Below are positions 1-6,037 of a DNA stretch of 6,291 bases, piece after piece. Under the pieces are notes generated by a model. It was given only the letters and a program-made list of their open reading frames with translations, ran no database searches and was not told where the DNA came from. Source of the stretch: Spirochaetales bacterium (GTDB lineage: Bacteria > Spirochaetota > Spirochaetia > SZUA-6 > DRHE01); contig DRHE01000175.1 of assembly GCA_011049745.1 (NCBI GenBank), positions 1 to 6,291 on the forward strand. The letters run 5' to 3'. Position numbers and translations under genes: made by a program. Position 1 is the stretch's first letter. Each line of letters starts with the position of its first letter.

Positions 1-2173
1 AGGGCGGTACTGATCCAGCCATTTTTTCAAAAAAACCAAAATACTCAAGCGATTCCTCAACCTTGCCGGAAGCCAGCATAATCCGGCCGATCTCCAGATA
101 GGCCAGGCTCTCACCGGCTTCCTGCTCCCGTTCCTGGAACTCTAGAAGCGCCTTTTTTGCTAAATCCAAAGCTGAATGATCCCTGCCATTGATTAATAAA
201 AAGCGCGCCAGCACAAGAAGGAGTTTTCCCTTTGATTCATCCCTTTCCAGTGTTGCTGCCCGTTCCTGGAGTATCCTTGCTGTTTCTAAAGCCTCTTCCG
301 GCTTTCCCGTTATAATTGCGCCTTGAAGCCGGATCGGAGATAATACCCTGGAAAGCTCCTCTTGATCCCTTAGATCGAGTTCCTGCCGTAAGAAATGATC
401 CTCCCGGTCAATTAAAGCCATTATCTCCCTCTGGTCGAATTGAAGCAATCGTTCTTTCAGCAACCCGGGCAGCAGTTCCAGTGCCTTCTGCGCGTGGTGA
501 TTTCTGATCATGATCAGATAGGGTGCGGCAATTTCCATCAGGGTGTTCTTGCCGGCTATTTGCAGGAGATATTCCATTAATCCGGCACAAAGCTGCGGCT
601 CCTGCTGATCAATGAGCTCTTTAAGCCTTTTCTTAAGCGGTTGAAACAGGGGATAGATAAAGTTGTTGCCGCCGATTAATCCCAGCCCGCATAGTTCCTT
701 AAGAGACTCTTCAATATCCTCCCTGATCATACTGTTATTCTGCAGGAATTTAATAATAATATCACGGTGGACCAGGCCGGCGGTGAAATAGATGGTAAAA
801 AGCACCCTCAGCAGGCGCAGGGGCAATTCTTCCGCCAGGCTCCAGATGGCTGTATATAGATTGGCCGGTAAAGTTAGAGCCGCATCCGGGGCCCAGGTAT
901 ATATATTTTCTCTCTCTTGAATCTTACCCTTCTTCTGCAGGAAATTAAGATAATGAATAAAGGGAATTAGTTTCCCCTGAGTGATTTTCCTGACTTGCTC
1001 CTCTTCTGCTCTTGGTATTATCAAGCCCGGATAAAGCAGGGATGAAATTTGTTTGATCTCATGAAGGTTCATTGGCCTGATAGTGAAGTTACGGGGCTTC
1101 AGAAAATCAATTCCGGTTAGAAATTCTTCAGGATTTTTCTCTTTTGCTGAAAAAACCAGGGGAAGGAGTGCCGGATGACACGCCAGGTCTCTCAATAAGC
1201 TTATACAAATTCTAAGGGCTGCTGCCGGCCAGAGCGACAAATCTTCAAATATAATTAATCCAGGCAGCAGATTCTGTTCCATCATCCTTAGATAGGCCAG
1301 GACATAGAGATTCAGGGCCAGATATAGATCTTCTTCAAGCTTATCAGCACATAACCTGCCCTGATCATATATAAGATAGCGCAGAACTCCACTGACCTCC
1401 CGCCAGACTTTAAGCTCTGTGGGAGTAAAGAAGGCTGCAGCCTGCTCAAAGAGGCCTGTCTCAACACTATCGATGAATGGCTGAAAGGGTAAAAACCTGC
1501 ACAACCCTTTCCTGCAGGAGAATCTCAGAACTTTCTTAGAAAAAGCCGGGGGAATAAGATGCTTCACCAGTGCATCAATCAGGAATCCTCTCTCATTTTT
1601 GCTTCTATCGTTGACAAGCAGGATACCCTGCTCTATCTCGCCATTAAGCAGGGGGCTCAGCCTTTCGAGCAGTTTATCCAGAACAATTTCACGAACCAGG
1701 CTGATTTTTCTGTTATCTTTAAGATCAGCCTTCTCCATGCTCAACCCCTGGATATAGAAGAACTCCCCACACTGCTTCAGATCAGCTTTTTTTTCCAGTA
1801 TAGAGGCTGCACCTTTATCCAGCCAGAGCCTTTCCCGCCCGTCAACCATGAGCAGTGACCTCTCCAGCTGTTTTGCTGCCGCTTCCGGATTCTCCTCCTG
1901 CCTTAAGCAAAGCATAAGATTAAAGCCGAAAAGTTTTTCCTTTTTTTCCTGCAGAATATCATTCACCTTTAAACTGAAGGCAATTGCCCGATCCACATCG
2001 ATCCCTTCCCTCTCTCCCAGAGAGAAAAGAAAATTTCCACCGGGCAACGAAAACAGGGATATCGCGTAATGCTTGCCAATCTCTTTCAGTTTATGACTGA
2101 TACCGTTGATCAATACCCCGTATAAGGTTTCCAACTGTGTATAATGACTTATCTTTATAAACAGGTAGAGCAT
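1..2173 (-). CDS. Large regulator-like protein: degenerate AAA/STAND-type ATPase core with TPR-like repeats (partial, runs off the left edge)
   Basis: The frame stays open from the ATG at 2173 to the left edge, giving 724 codons with no stop; the C-terminus is outside. Residues 1-90 form a compact unassigned domain, perhaps a divergent nucleotide-cyclase-like fold, though I see no catalytic signature. Residues 180-420 follow the layout of AAA_16/STAND ATPases found in MalT- and cyclase-type regulators: a first strand (ILLVNDRSKNERGF, 184-197) where the P-loop should be, the RFSC...FLPFQPF segment (217-233), and a Walker-B-like strand LIIFEDLSLW (306-315). The GxxxxGK[ST] P-loop is absent, so ATP binding is doubtful. 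Residues 443-515 look like a winged helix. Residues 612-720 hold about three TPR-like helical pairs. A protein-interaction or signalling scaffold is the likely role. AGGGG ends only 1 nt before the ATG, too close for a Shine-Dalgarno. The gene is divergent from the GHKL ATPase gene. The gene call is firm; the function is uncertain. Confidence 0.85.
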   Translation of the reverse strand, partial: MLYLFIKISHYTQLETLYGVLINGISHKLKEIGKHYAISLFSLPGGNFLFSLGEREGIDVDRAIAFSLKVNDILQEKKEKLFGFNLMLCLRQEENPEAAAKQLERSLLMVDGRERLWLDKGAASILEKKADLKQCGEFFYIQGLSMEKADLKDNRKISLVREIVLDKLLERLSPLLNGEIEQGILLVNDRSKNERGFLIDALVKHLIPPAFSKKVLRFSCRKGLCRFLPFQPFIDSVETGLFEQAAAFFTPTELKVWREVSGVLRYLIYDQGRLCADKLEEDLYLALNLYVLAYLRMMEQNLLPGLIIFEDLSLWPAAALRICISLLRDLACHPALLPLVFSAKEKNPEEFLTGIDFLKPRNFTIRPMNLHEIKQISSLLYPGLIIPRAEEEQVRKITQGKLIPFIHYLNFLQKKGKIQERENIYTWAPDAALTLPANLYTAIWSLAEELPLRLLRVLFTIYFTAGLVHRDIIIKFLQNNSMIREDIEESLKELCGLGLIGGNNFIYPLFQPLKKRLKELIDQQEPQLCAGLMEYLLQIAGKNTLMEIAAPYLIMIRNHHAQKALELLPGLLKERLLQFDQREIMALIDREDHFLRQELDLRDQEELSRVLSPIRLQGAIITGKPEEALETARILQERAATLERDESKGKLLLVLARFLLINGRDHSALDLAKKALLEFQEREQEAGESLAYLEIGRIMLASGKVEESLEYFGFFEKMAGSVPP

Positions 2174-2179
2174 ACCCCT

Positions 2180-2208
2180 ATTAAACAATAAAAGTGATTG
2201 TTTTTCAA
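2180..2208 (-). promoter_or_regulatory. Predicted sigma70-type promoter of the large regulator-like gene
   Basis: On the minus strand, TTGAAA (2208-2203) and TTTAAT (2185-2180) each match consensus at 5 of 6 positions and are separated by exactly 17 bp. The usual +1, seven bases after the -10, falls on or beside the A of the ATG at 2173, so the transcript would have no 5' leader. This is predicted from sequence only. Confidence 0.5.
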
Positions 2209-2226
2209 AGATAAATTAGTTATCAT
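2198..2226 (+). promoter_or_regulatory. Predicted promoter of the GHKL ATPase / PilZ unit
   Basis: TTGTTT (2198-2203, 3 of 6 matches) and TATCAT (2221-2226, 5 of 6) have 17-bp spacing. The expected start near 2233 lies about 2 nt before the ATG at 2235. The -35 abuts and shares one base with the -35 of the divergent promoter on the other strand, so two polymerases could hardly bind at once. The -35 match is weak. Confidence 0.35.
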
Positions 2227-2234
2227 GGGAAAAG

Positions 2235-2762
2235 ATGAAAAGGATAGTATATAACCGGACAAGCAGCAGTACAGTACGTATAAATATCACACCAACTGTT
2301 GAGTTCAGAGAAATCCTGAAAGTGCTCAACAACATTTACCTGCCGGATTACGACAACATCGACCATGACAACATCAAGTATGCTGTTATGGAGCTTCTTA
2401 ATAATTCTTTAAGGGCCCACCGGGAAAAAAGGGTGAATAAAACAATTATAACCACCTTTAATACCTTTAACAGCCATCTGACAATCAACATCAAGGATTA
2501 CGGCGGCGGCTTTGATCCCGGGAAACTGCCTTATGATCTGGAAAAAGATCACCAGGAAATCAATCCTCAATCTTCTTCCTTTATAGAATACAGAGAAAAA
2601 TATAATTACCTGCGATTCGGCATGGGCCTACTCCTTGCCAAGAAAACATTTACCTGCTTTGACTTAAGTTTTTTTGACAATTATGAAAAGCAGGTTAAAT
2701 GGGAATCCGGTGAAGCGGCAGGTACTATTATAAGACTCTCAACAGGAGCGCAAGAATTATGA
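2235..2762 (+). CDS. Stand-alone GHKL (HATPase_c) ATP-binding protein, anti-sigma-kinase-like
   Basis: This is a 175-residue cytoplasmic protein made almost entirely of one GHKL ATPase domain. The N box is VMELLNNS (51-58, E53 and N57, the usual Mg-ATP contacts). The G1 box is DYGGG (88-92, the DxGxG adenine-binding motif), and the G2-like box is FGMGL (128-132). A final GT...RL strand (163-167) completes the fold. There is no HisKA dimerisation helix, receiver domain, sensor or membrane segment, so it is not an ordinary histidine kinase. Size and layout match RsbW/SpoIIAB-type anti-sigma kinases and similar switch ATPases, which act on STAS-domain partners; no such partner is in the window. 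The start at 2235 is the first usable ATG. An ATG at 2225 is out of frame and stops after nine codons. The stop overlaps the PilZ start (ATGA), so the two are co-transcribed and probably translationally coupled. The fold is secure; the partner is unknown. Confidence 0.9.
   Translation: MKRIVYNRTSSSTVRINITPTVEFREILKVLNNIYLPDYDNIDHDNIKYAVMELLNNSLRAHREKRVNKTIITTFNTFNSHLTINIKDYGGGFDPGKLPYDLEKDHQEINPQSSSFIEYREKYNYLRFGMGLLLAKKTFTCFDLSFFDNYEKQVKWESGEAAGTIIRLSTGAQEL
2744..2748 (+). promoter_or_regulatory. Shine-Dalgarno AGGAG for the PilZ gene
   Basis: AGGAG lies 10 nt before the ATG at 2759, inside the end of the ATPase gene. It supports that ATG as the true PilZ start and shows that this organism does use Shine-Dalgarno signals within operons. 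Confidence 0.7.
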
Positions 2763-3100
2763 AAACCGACCACAGAAGAGAAAAAAGATCCCAGACCTAT
2801 GCAAAAGTCATCCTGATGGCTAGCGGCACCCCCGGTTATTTAAGAGACTTGAGCAAACAGGGCTGTAAGATATCATTACTCAACCCTGTGCCGGTAATGA
2901 AAGATGATGTGATCCTCTTCAAAATAATTCCGGATGATGAGAACAACATACCTGCTTTCAAGCTTTCTCTGAAGGTCTTCTGGACACGTTATGATTCACT
3001 ATACTTTTCTATTGGCGGAACTGTCATTCTTCCGGAGGGAGAAGAGGATAAAGAGAGCCTTAAAAAAATCTATAATTATTACGCCGGAATAAACCAGTAA
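2759..3100 (+). CDS. PilZ-domain protein, predicted cyclic-di-GMP receptor
   Basis: This is a 113-residue single-domain cytoplasmic protein. Both c-di-GMP binding signatures of PilZ are present: RxxxR at R6-R10 (RREKR) and [DN]xSxxG at D30-S32-G35 (DLSKQG). About 25 residues separate the motifs, as usual. The rest (36-90) reads as alternating beta strands, including a FWTRYD segment (74-79) and a FSIGG strand (83-87), which fits the PilZ barrel. With both motifs intact, it should bind the nucleotide, changing shape and signalling to a partner. It overlaps the ATPase gene by 4 bp, so the partner may be that ATPase; this is inference from the overlap. The C-terminal tail (93-113) is charged and probably helical. 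The gene ends 3 bp from the stop of the convergent nitroreductase gene. The domain call is strong; the process controlled (motility, adhesion, stress) cannot be read from here. Confidence 0.88.
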   Translation: MKTDHRREKRSQTYAKVILMASGTPGYLRDLSKQGCKISLLNPVPVMKDDVILFKIIPDDENNIPAFKLSLKVFWTRYDSLYFSIGGTVILPEGEEDKESLKKIYNYYAGINQ

Positions 3101-3103
3101 ATC

Positions 3104-3613
3104 CTACCAGTGATTATAAGCAGTAATACTCTTTAATGGCTTTCGTTCAACCCTTTCCGTTTTTGCATCGCTATACCCAACCAGAAGGAGCATAACCACC
3201 CGCATGGAATAGGGTATGCTTAAAAGCTCCCTGATCTCCTCTTCATCAAAGGTGCATATACAGCATGTGCCCAAACCCTCATGTACCGCTTGCAGCATCA
3301 TAAATGAACAGGCAAAGGTAATATCCACAGGGTACGAAAGCTGCCCATTAGGCATCCGGTAGCCGATGTTGGTTGTACAGGCCACAATAATTACCGGCGC
3401 CTCCCCGACATGATCCTGTCCGAAAGCCGCCTGCTGCAGACGTGCCCGGAGCACCGGCTTTTGAATTACCAGGAAACGCCATTCCTGTCTGTTTTTAGCC
3501 GATGGCGCCAAGCGCCCTGCTTCCAGTATCCTGGTAAGCTTTTCCTTTTCCACAGCCTGCCCACTGAACTCTCTGACACTTTTCCGTTTTAGTATCTCTG
3601 GAAGTATTTCCAT
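3104..3613 (-). CDS. Nitroreductase-family FMN oxidoreductase
   Basis: This is a 169-residue protein of the compact nitroreductase class, which uses FMN and NAD(P)H to reduce nitroaromatics, quinones or similar acceptors; the natural substrate is unknown. Visible family marks are RKSVREF near the N-terminus (residues 10-16, FMN phosphate contacts), PSAKNRQEW (37-45), GLGTCCICTF (113-122, flavin site), LLLVGY (142-147) and RKPL (157-160) before a C-terminal NHW. It is probably a cytoplasmic homodimer, like its family. The ATG at 3613 is preferred to the GTG at 3622, because the predicted transcript starts near 3618 and would exclude the GTG. Neither start has a Shine-Dalgarno. It is transcribed alone, divergent from the M28-like gene and convergent with the PilZ gene. 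Two adjacent cysteines in the flavin segment (117-118) could be redox-sensitive, but this is speculative. Confidence 0.9.
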   Translation of the reverse strand: MEILPEILKRKSVREFSGQAVEKEKLTRILEAGRLAPSAKNRQEWRFLVIQKPVLRARLQQAAFGQDHVGEAPVIIVACTTNIGYRMPNGQLSYPVDITFACSFMMLQAVHEGLGTCCICTFDEEEIRELLSIPYSMRVVMLLLVGYSDAKTERVERKPLKSITAYNHW

Positions 3614-3629
3614 TATAAGCACTTATAAT
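3612..3629. promoter_or_regulatory. 18-bp palindrome over the nitroreductase -10 and start codon, candidate operator
   Basis: ATTATAAG-CA-CTTATAAT has two perfect 8-base arms around a 2-base centre. It overlaps the predicted -10 (3630-3625), the expected transcription start (about 3618) and the first two bases of the ATG (3613-3611). A dimeric repressor bound here would block initiation. The arms resemble the PerR box of Firmicutes (TTATAAT-N-ATTATAA), but the centre is one base longer, so I do not assign a regulator. AT-rich palindromes also arise by chance around -10 elements. Confidence 0.45.
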
Positions 3630-3653
3630 AAATCATAAACTGCTGTAATGCAA
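3625..3653 (-). promoter_or_regulatory. Predicted promoter of the nitroreductase gene
   Basis: On the minus strand, TTGCAT (3653-3648, 3 of 6 matches) and TATTAT (3630-3625, 5 of 6) are 17 bp apart. The expected start is near 3618, only 5 nt before the ATG at 3613. A perfect TATAAT at 3617-3612 overlaps the ATG and would start transcription inside the gene, so I judge it less likely. Confidence 0.4.
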
Positions 3654-3675
3654 TCTTTTTTTTAGATCTTAAGCC

Positions 3676-3705
3676 TTGACTTTAGCCTTTTCCCTCTCCT
3701 ATCCT
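3676..3705 (+). promoter_or_regulatory. Predicted promoter of the M28-like membrane protein gene
   Basis: TTGACT (3676-3681, 5 of 6 matches) and TATCCT (3700-3705, 4 of 6) have 18-bp spacing. The expected start near 3712 leaves a 5-nt leader before the ATG at 3717, with no room for a Shine-Dalgarno. TATAAC at 3709-3714 is closer to consensus but would start transcription inside the gene. Confidence 0.38.
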
Positions 3706-3716
3706 GATTATAACCG

Positions 3717-5963
3717 ATGAAAAAAGGGCTATTCCTCTTACTCTTATTATTTTGCGCACTCTGCCTCTGGCCTATTGATGGAAAGGCTGAAGTTTTAAGC
3801 CGGCTAATGGCCGACCACAGTTATTTCGAGAATCATTTTCCCAGGTACGAAGGCTCCACGGCAGAAAAAGAAGTTCTGGCTTTTATTGAAGAAAGGCTTA
3901 AATCGCTGGAAGTATTTTACAACACTTATGATTTCAGCGAATCAGATACCAGCCACTCTTTCTCATCCTGCATAGAAGCAGTTATCCCCGGAGATAAGCC
4001 CGACACCCTGATTATTGCGGTGCCGCTTAATCATCCCATGGAGGCTGAAGAGTTCCGGGACGGTTCATTTTCTTTGGCCCTGGCTTTAAGCCTTATCAGG
4101 CAGGCTGCAGAGAGCAAACCGCGCTTAACCTTCCGAGTACTATTTCTCGGTGCGGAGTATGGTGAGGATAATGAGTATCCCATGGGGAGCAGATTATTCC
4201 TGAAAGATTTCTACCCCGAGTACCAGGTTATGGTTCTATATCTTAATTTACTGACTGTGCCCGAACGCATCTCCATTCGCTCAGGAGGCCGCGGCCTGGC
4301 AGCCCCCTACTGGCTGATTGAGCGCGCCACCGAATCATTAAAGGAGGCGCGGCTTTTCTTCAGAGTAAGGGGTAATGAAAACCAGGTCTTCCGTATTGGG
4401 CTTGATACAGAAAAAACAATTATTGAGCCCTTTCTCTTTGCCGGTTATCCGGCTCTAAGCCTGGAAGGGGATTACTCTGCCCTCTCTCCGGCACAGGTAG
4501 AAGAATGGCTTCTCTCTTTCCACCTTTTTTTAGATAAATTTTTAGAACGTTTTGATCTCGGTATCCCTGAAGAGTGGGACCGCCATTATCTTTTTTTCCA
4601 GGCAAGGGGATTTTATCTTATCCTTTCAGAGAAAACCTACCTGATGGTTATTCTCGCCGTGCTGACCTCTATGGTCCTCTACTCCCTGATCTTTACCAGC
4701 CGGCTTAAGAAATACCTGAAAATACTCATGCGTAAGGCCTGGACCCTGCCACTGATCTTTGTATCGAGCTTTGCTCTGTTTCTGGCAGCAAGCTGGTTTA
4801 TCCAGGGCCTGCTCTATCTGCGACGGCTGCCGCTGTTGTGGACGGAATTACCGCTTTTTTTCCTGGCTTTCAAGCTTTCCTTTGCTTTGATAATGGTCAT
4901 ACTGCTCTCAGTTCTGCTGCGGCGGCTGCCCTTTTCCCGTAACGGCAGTTTCTACTCCGCGGCTGCACTCTTCTTCCTCTTCCTGGATATTATCATTTTG
5001 GGGGTAATGGATATCTCCTTCACCTATTACTATGTCTGGGCCTTCGTTTTTGCGCTGCTCTTTGCAGCCAGTCCCAACCGGATAATAAAATTACTTGCCT
5101 TTCTCATTTCTCCCTACTGGCTCATTAAAAGTGTAATTGAGCTTTTTACCCTGCCAATCCTTGAATTCTGCAGGATTGTGCTGCTCTCTAAAATATGGGG
5201 AAACCTGCTTCTGACTTTCAGCATTATCCCCTTCCTGCTCATGCTGATCCGCCTGGAAATGATCTTTCCGCCAATATTACCTTCCAGAAGAGCTGTTAGG
5301 GTCCGCATTCGCTTCGCTGCGGTCGGTCCTTTGATGGGGGCGTTAATTATACTTTTTCTGCTGTACTTTCCCTACAATGAGCGGAATTTTCAACCGGTCA
5401 AGGTTGTAAATACTATTGATCTGAATGGCAACACCAGCCTGCTGGAACTCTCAAGCCCGGCCCCCCTGGGAGAGATAGGGGTTCGGGAGAGTGACCGCCT
5501 GGTAAAGATCAATACCCGCTCAACCCTCTACAGGATGCCTCTCATGGATATGCCTGTACTGCTGAAGACCACTGTGGAGAGCACCACCTTCCTTGACCGG
5601 AAAAACATTACTGTTAGAATATTCCCTGACTTAAATCTTCCCGACGACGACCTGGCTGCCACTGTGGAACAGCTCAAACCCTTTAAGGTTGGTCTGTTTC
5701 TGACTGCCCTCGATGAATTTGTGCTCTACGACTCCAATCTCCCCTACATACGCAGTACGGGCGGCAGGGAATACCGCATACTTATGGGCGCCACCCCGCC
5801 CCTGCCGCTCACTATCCAACTTACCCTGCCCCAGGGCGCCAACTTCGAACTGGAAGTTGATCTCAAGTACCATACTCTTCCCGGAAATCTTGAAATCCGG
5901 GGAGAGAATATACATATTGAACCTTTGCAGATAATCAGGAAAAAGATCGAGTTAAAAACCTGA
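3717..5963 (+). CDS. Membrane-anchored M28-like (probable pseudo-)peptidase with a C-terminal extracytoplasmic domain
   Basis: This is a 748-residue protein. Residues 1-24 are a signal peptide (KK, then an LLLL core, GKA before the likely cut), which fixes the start. Residues 27-285 follow the M28 aminopeptidase fold: TLIIAVPLNH (97-106) where AHxD usually stands, RDGSFSLALAL (114-124) for the GxDDNxSG region, VLFLGAEYGEDNEYPMGSR (141-159) for the catalytic EE...GS strand, VLYLNLL (173-179) for NxD, and IEPFLFAGYPALSL (236-249) for SDHxPFxxAGxPAL. Only D115 and E147 clearly survive as ligand-type residues, so hydrolysis is unlikely. Eight or nine membrane segments follow, about 307-551, with a run of positive residues at 524-532. 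Residues 552-748 form a beta-rich soluble domain. The order resembles ERMP1 and the GPI-transamidase subunit GAA1, whose M28-like domain also lacks catalysis. The partner or substrate is unknown. No Shine-Dalgarno is visible. The EF-hand gene follows 74 bp downstream with its own predicted promoter. Confidence 0.85.
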   Translation: MKKGLFLLLLLFCALCLWPIDGKAEVLSRLMADHSYFENHFPRYEGSTAEKEVLAFIEERLKSLEVFYNTYDFSESDTSHSFSSCIEAVIPGDKPDTLIIAVPLNHPMEAEEFRDGSFSLALALSLIRQAAESKPRLTFRVLFLGAEYGEDNEYPMGSRLFLKDFYPEYQVMVLYLNLLTVPERISIRSGGRGLAAPYWLIERATESLKEARLFFRVRGNENQVFRIGLDTEKTIIEPFLFAGYPALSLEGDYSALSPAQVEEWLLSFHLFLDKFLERFDLGIPEEWDRHYLFFQARGFYLILSEKTYLMVILAVLTSMVLYSLIFTSRLKKYLKILMRKAWTLPLIFVSSFALFLAASWFIQGLLYLRRLPLLWTELPLFFLAFKLSFALIMVILLSVLLRRLPFSRNGSFYSAAALFFLFLDIIILGVMDISFTYYYVWAFVFALLFAASPNRIIKLLAFLISPYWLIKSVIELFTLPILEFCRIVLLSKIWGNLLLTFSIIPFLLMLIRLEMIFPPILPSRRAVRVRIRFAAVGPLMGALIILFLLYFPYNERNFQPVKVVNTIDLNGNTSLLELSSPAPLGEIGVRESDRLVKINTRSTLYRMPLMDMPVLLKTTVESTTFLDRKNITVRIFPDLNLPDDDLAATVEQLKPFKVGLFLTALDEFVLYDSNLPYIRSTGGREYRILMGATPPLPLTIQLTLPQGANFELEVDLKYHTLPGNLEIRGENIHIEPLQIIRKKIELKT

Positions 5964-5970
5964 AGATTGT

Positions 5971-5999
5971 TTGACAGTTTTCAAAAGCGGTTATAGGAT
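5971..5999 (+). promoter_or_regulatory. Predicted promoter of the EF-hand protein gene
   Basis: A perfect TTGACA (5971-5976) lies 17 bp before TAGGAT (5994-5999, 4 of 6 matches). The expected start near 6006 gives a 32-nt leader that includes the Shine-Dalgarno. It sits 8 bp after the M28-like stop codon, so the downstream gene need not depend on read-through. Confidence 0.45.
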
Positions 6000-6026
6000 T
6001 GTTAAAAGAAAGCAAACTGATATATT

Positions 6027-6033
6027 AAGGGGA
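6027..6033 (+). promoter_or_regulatory. Shine-Dalgarno AAGGGGA for the EF-hand protein gene
   Basis: The purine-rich AAGGGGA ends 4 nt before the ATG at 6038 and sets that start. It contrasts with the divergently transcribed genes in the window, which lack a usable signal. Confidence 0.65.
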
Positions 6034-6037
6034 TTTT

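Noticed and set aside
408..590. Minus-strand open frame of 60 codons inside the large regulator-like gene
   Set aside because: It is in a different frame from the long open frame on the same strand and has no domain or start signal.
540..1980. Repeated CTGCAG-containing words, possible dispersed repeat or uptake signal
   Set aside because: On the coding strand most are CTG CAG codon pairs (Leu-Gln) followed by varied codons, with no constant flanks or spacing.
1559..2069. Plus-strand open frames of 99 and 73 codons (1559-1858, 1848-2069), and a smaller one at 316-507
   Set aside because: They lie opposite the uninterrupted minus-strand 724-codon frame, have no Shine-Dalgarno or recognisable domain, and read like antisense shadow translation.
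3717..3780. Lipoprotein signal at the Cys residues (13 and 16) of the M28-like protein
   Set aside because: The residues before each Cys do not fit a lipobox and both lie within the hydrophobic core; a signal peptidase I site after GKA fits better.
5631..5934. Overlapping frames on both strands within the M28-like gene's C-terminal domain (minus 5631-5915, plus 5713-5934)
   Set aside because: The M28-like frame is continuous and makes structural sense here; the others are out-of-frame shadows.
5964..5990. Possible terminator after the M28-like gene (TTTTCAAAA)
   Set aside because: The arms are four A/T pairs with a one-base centre and no T run follows; it overlaps the likely promoter of the next gene.
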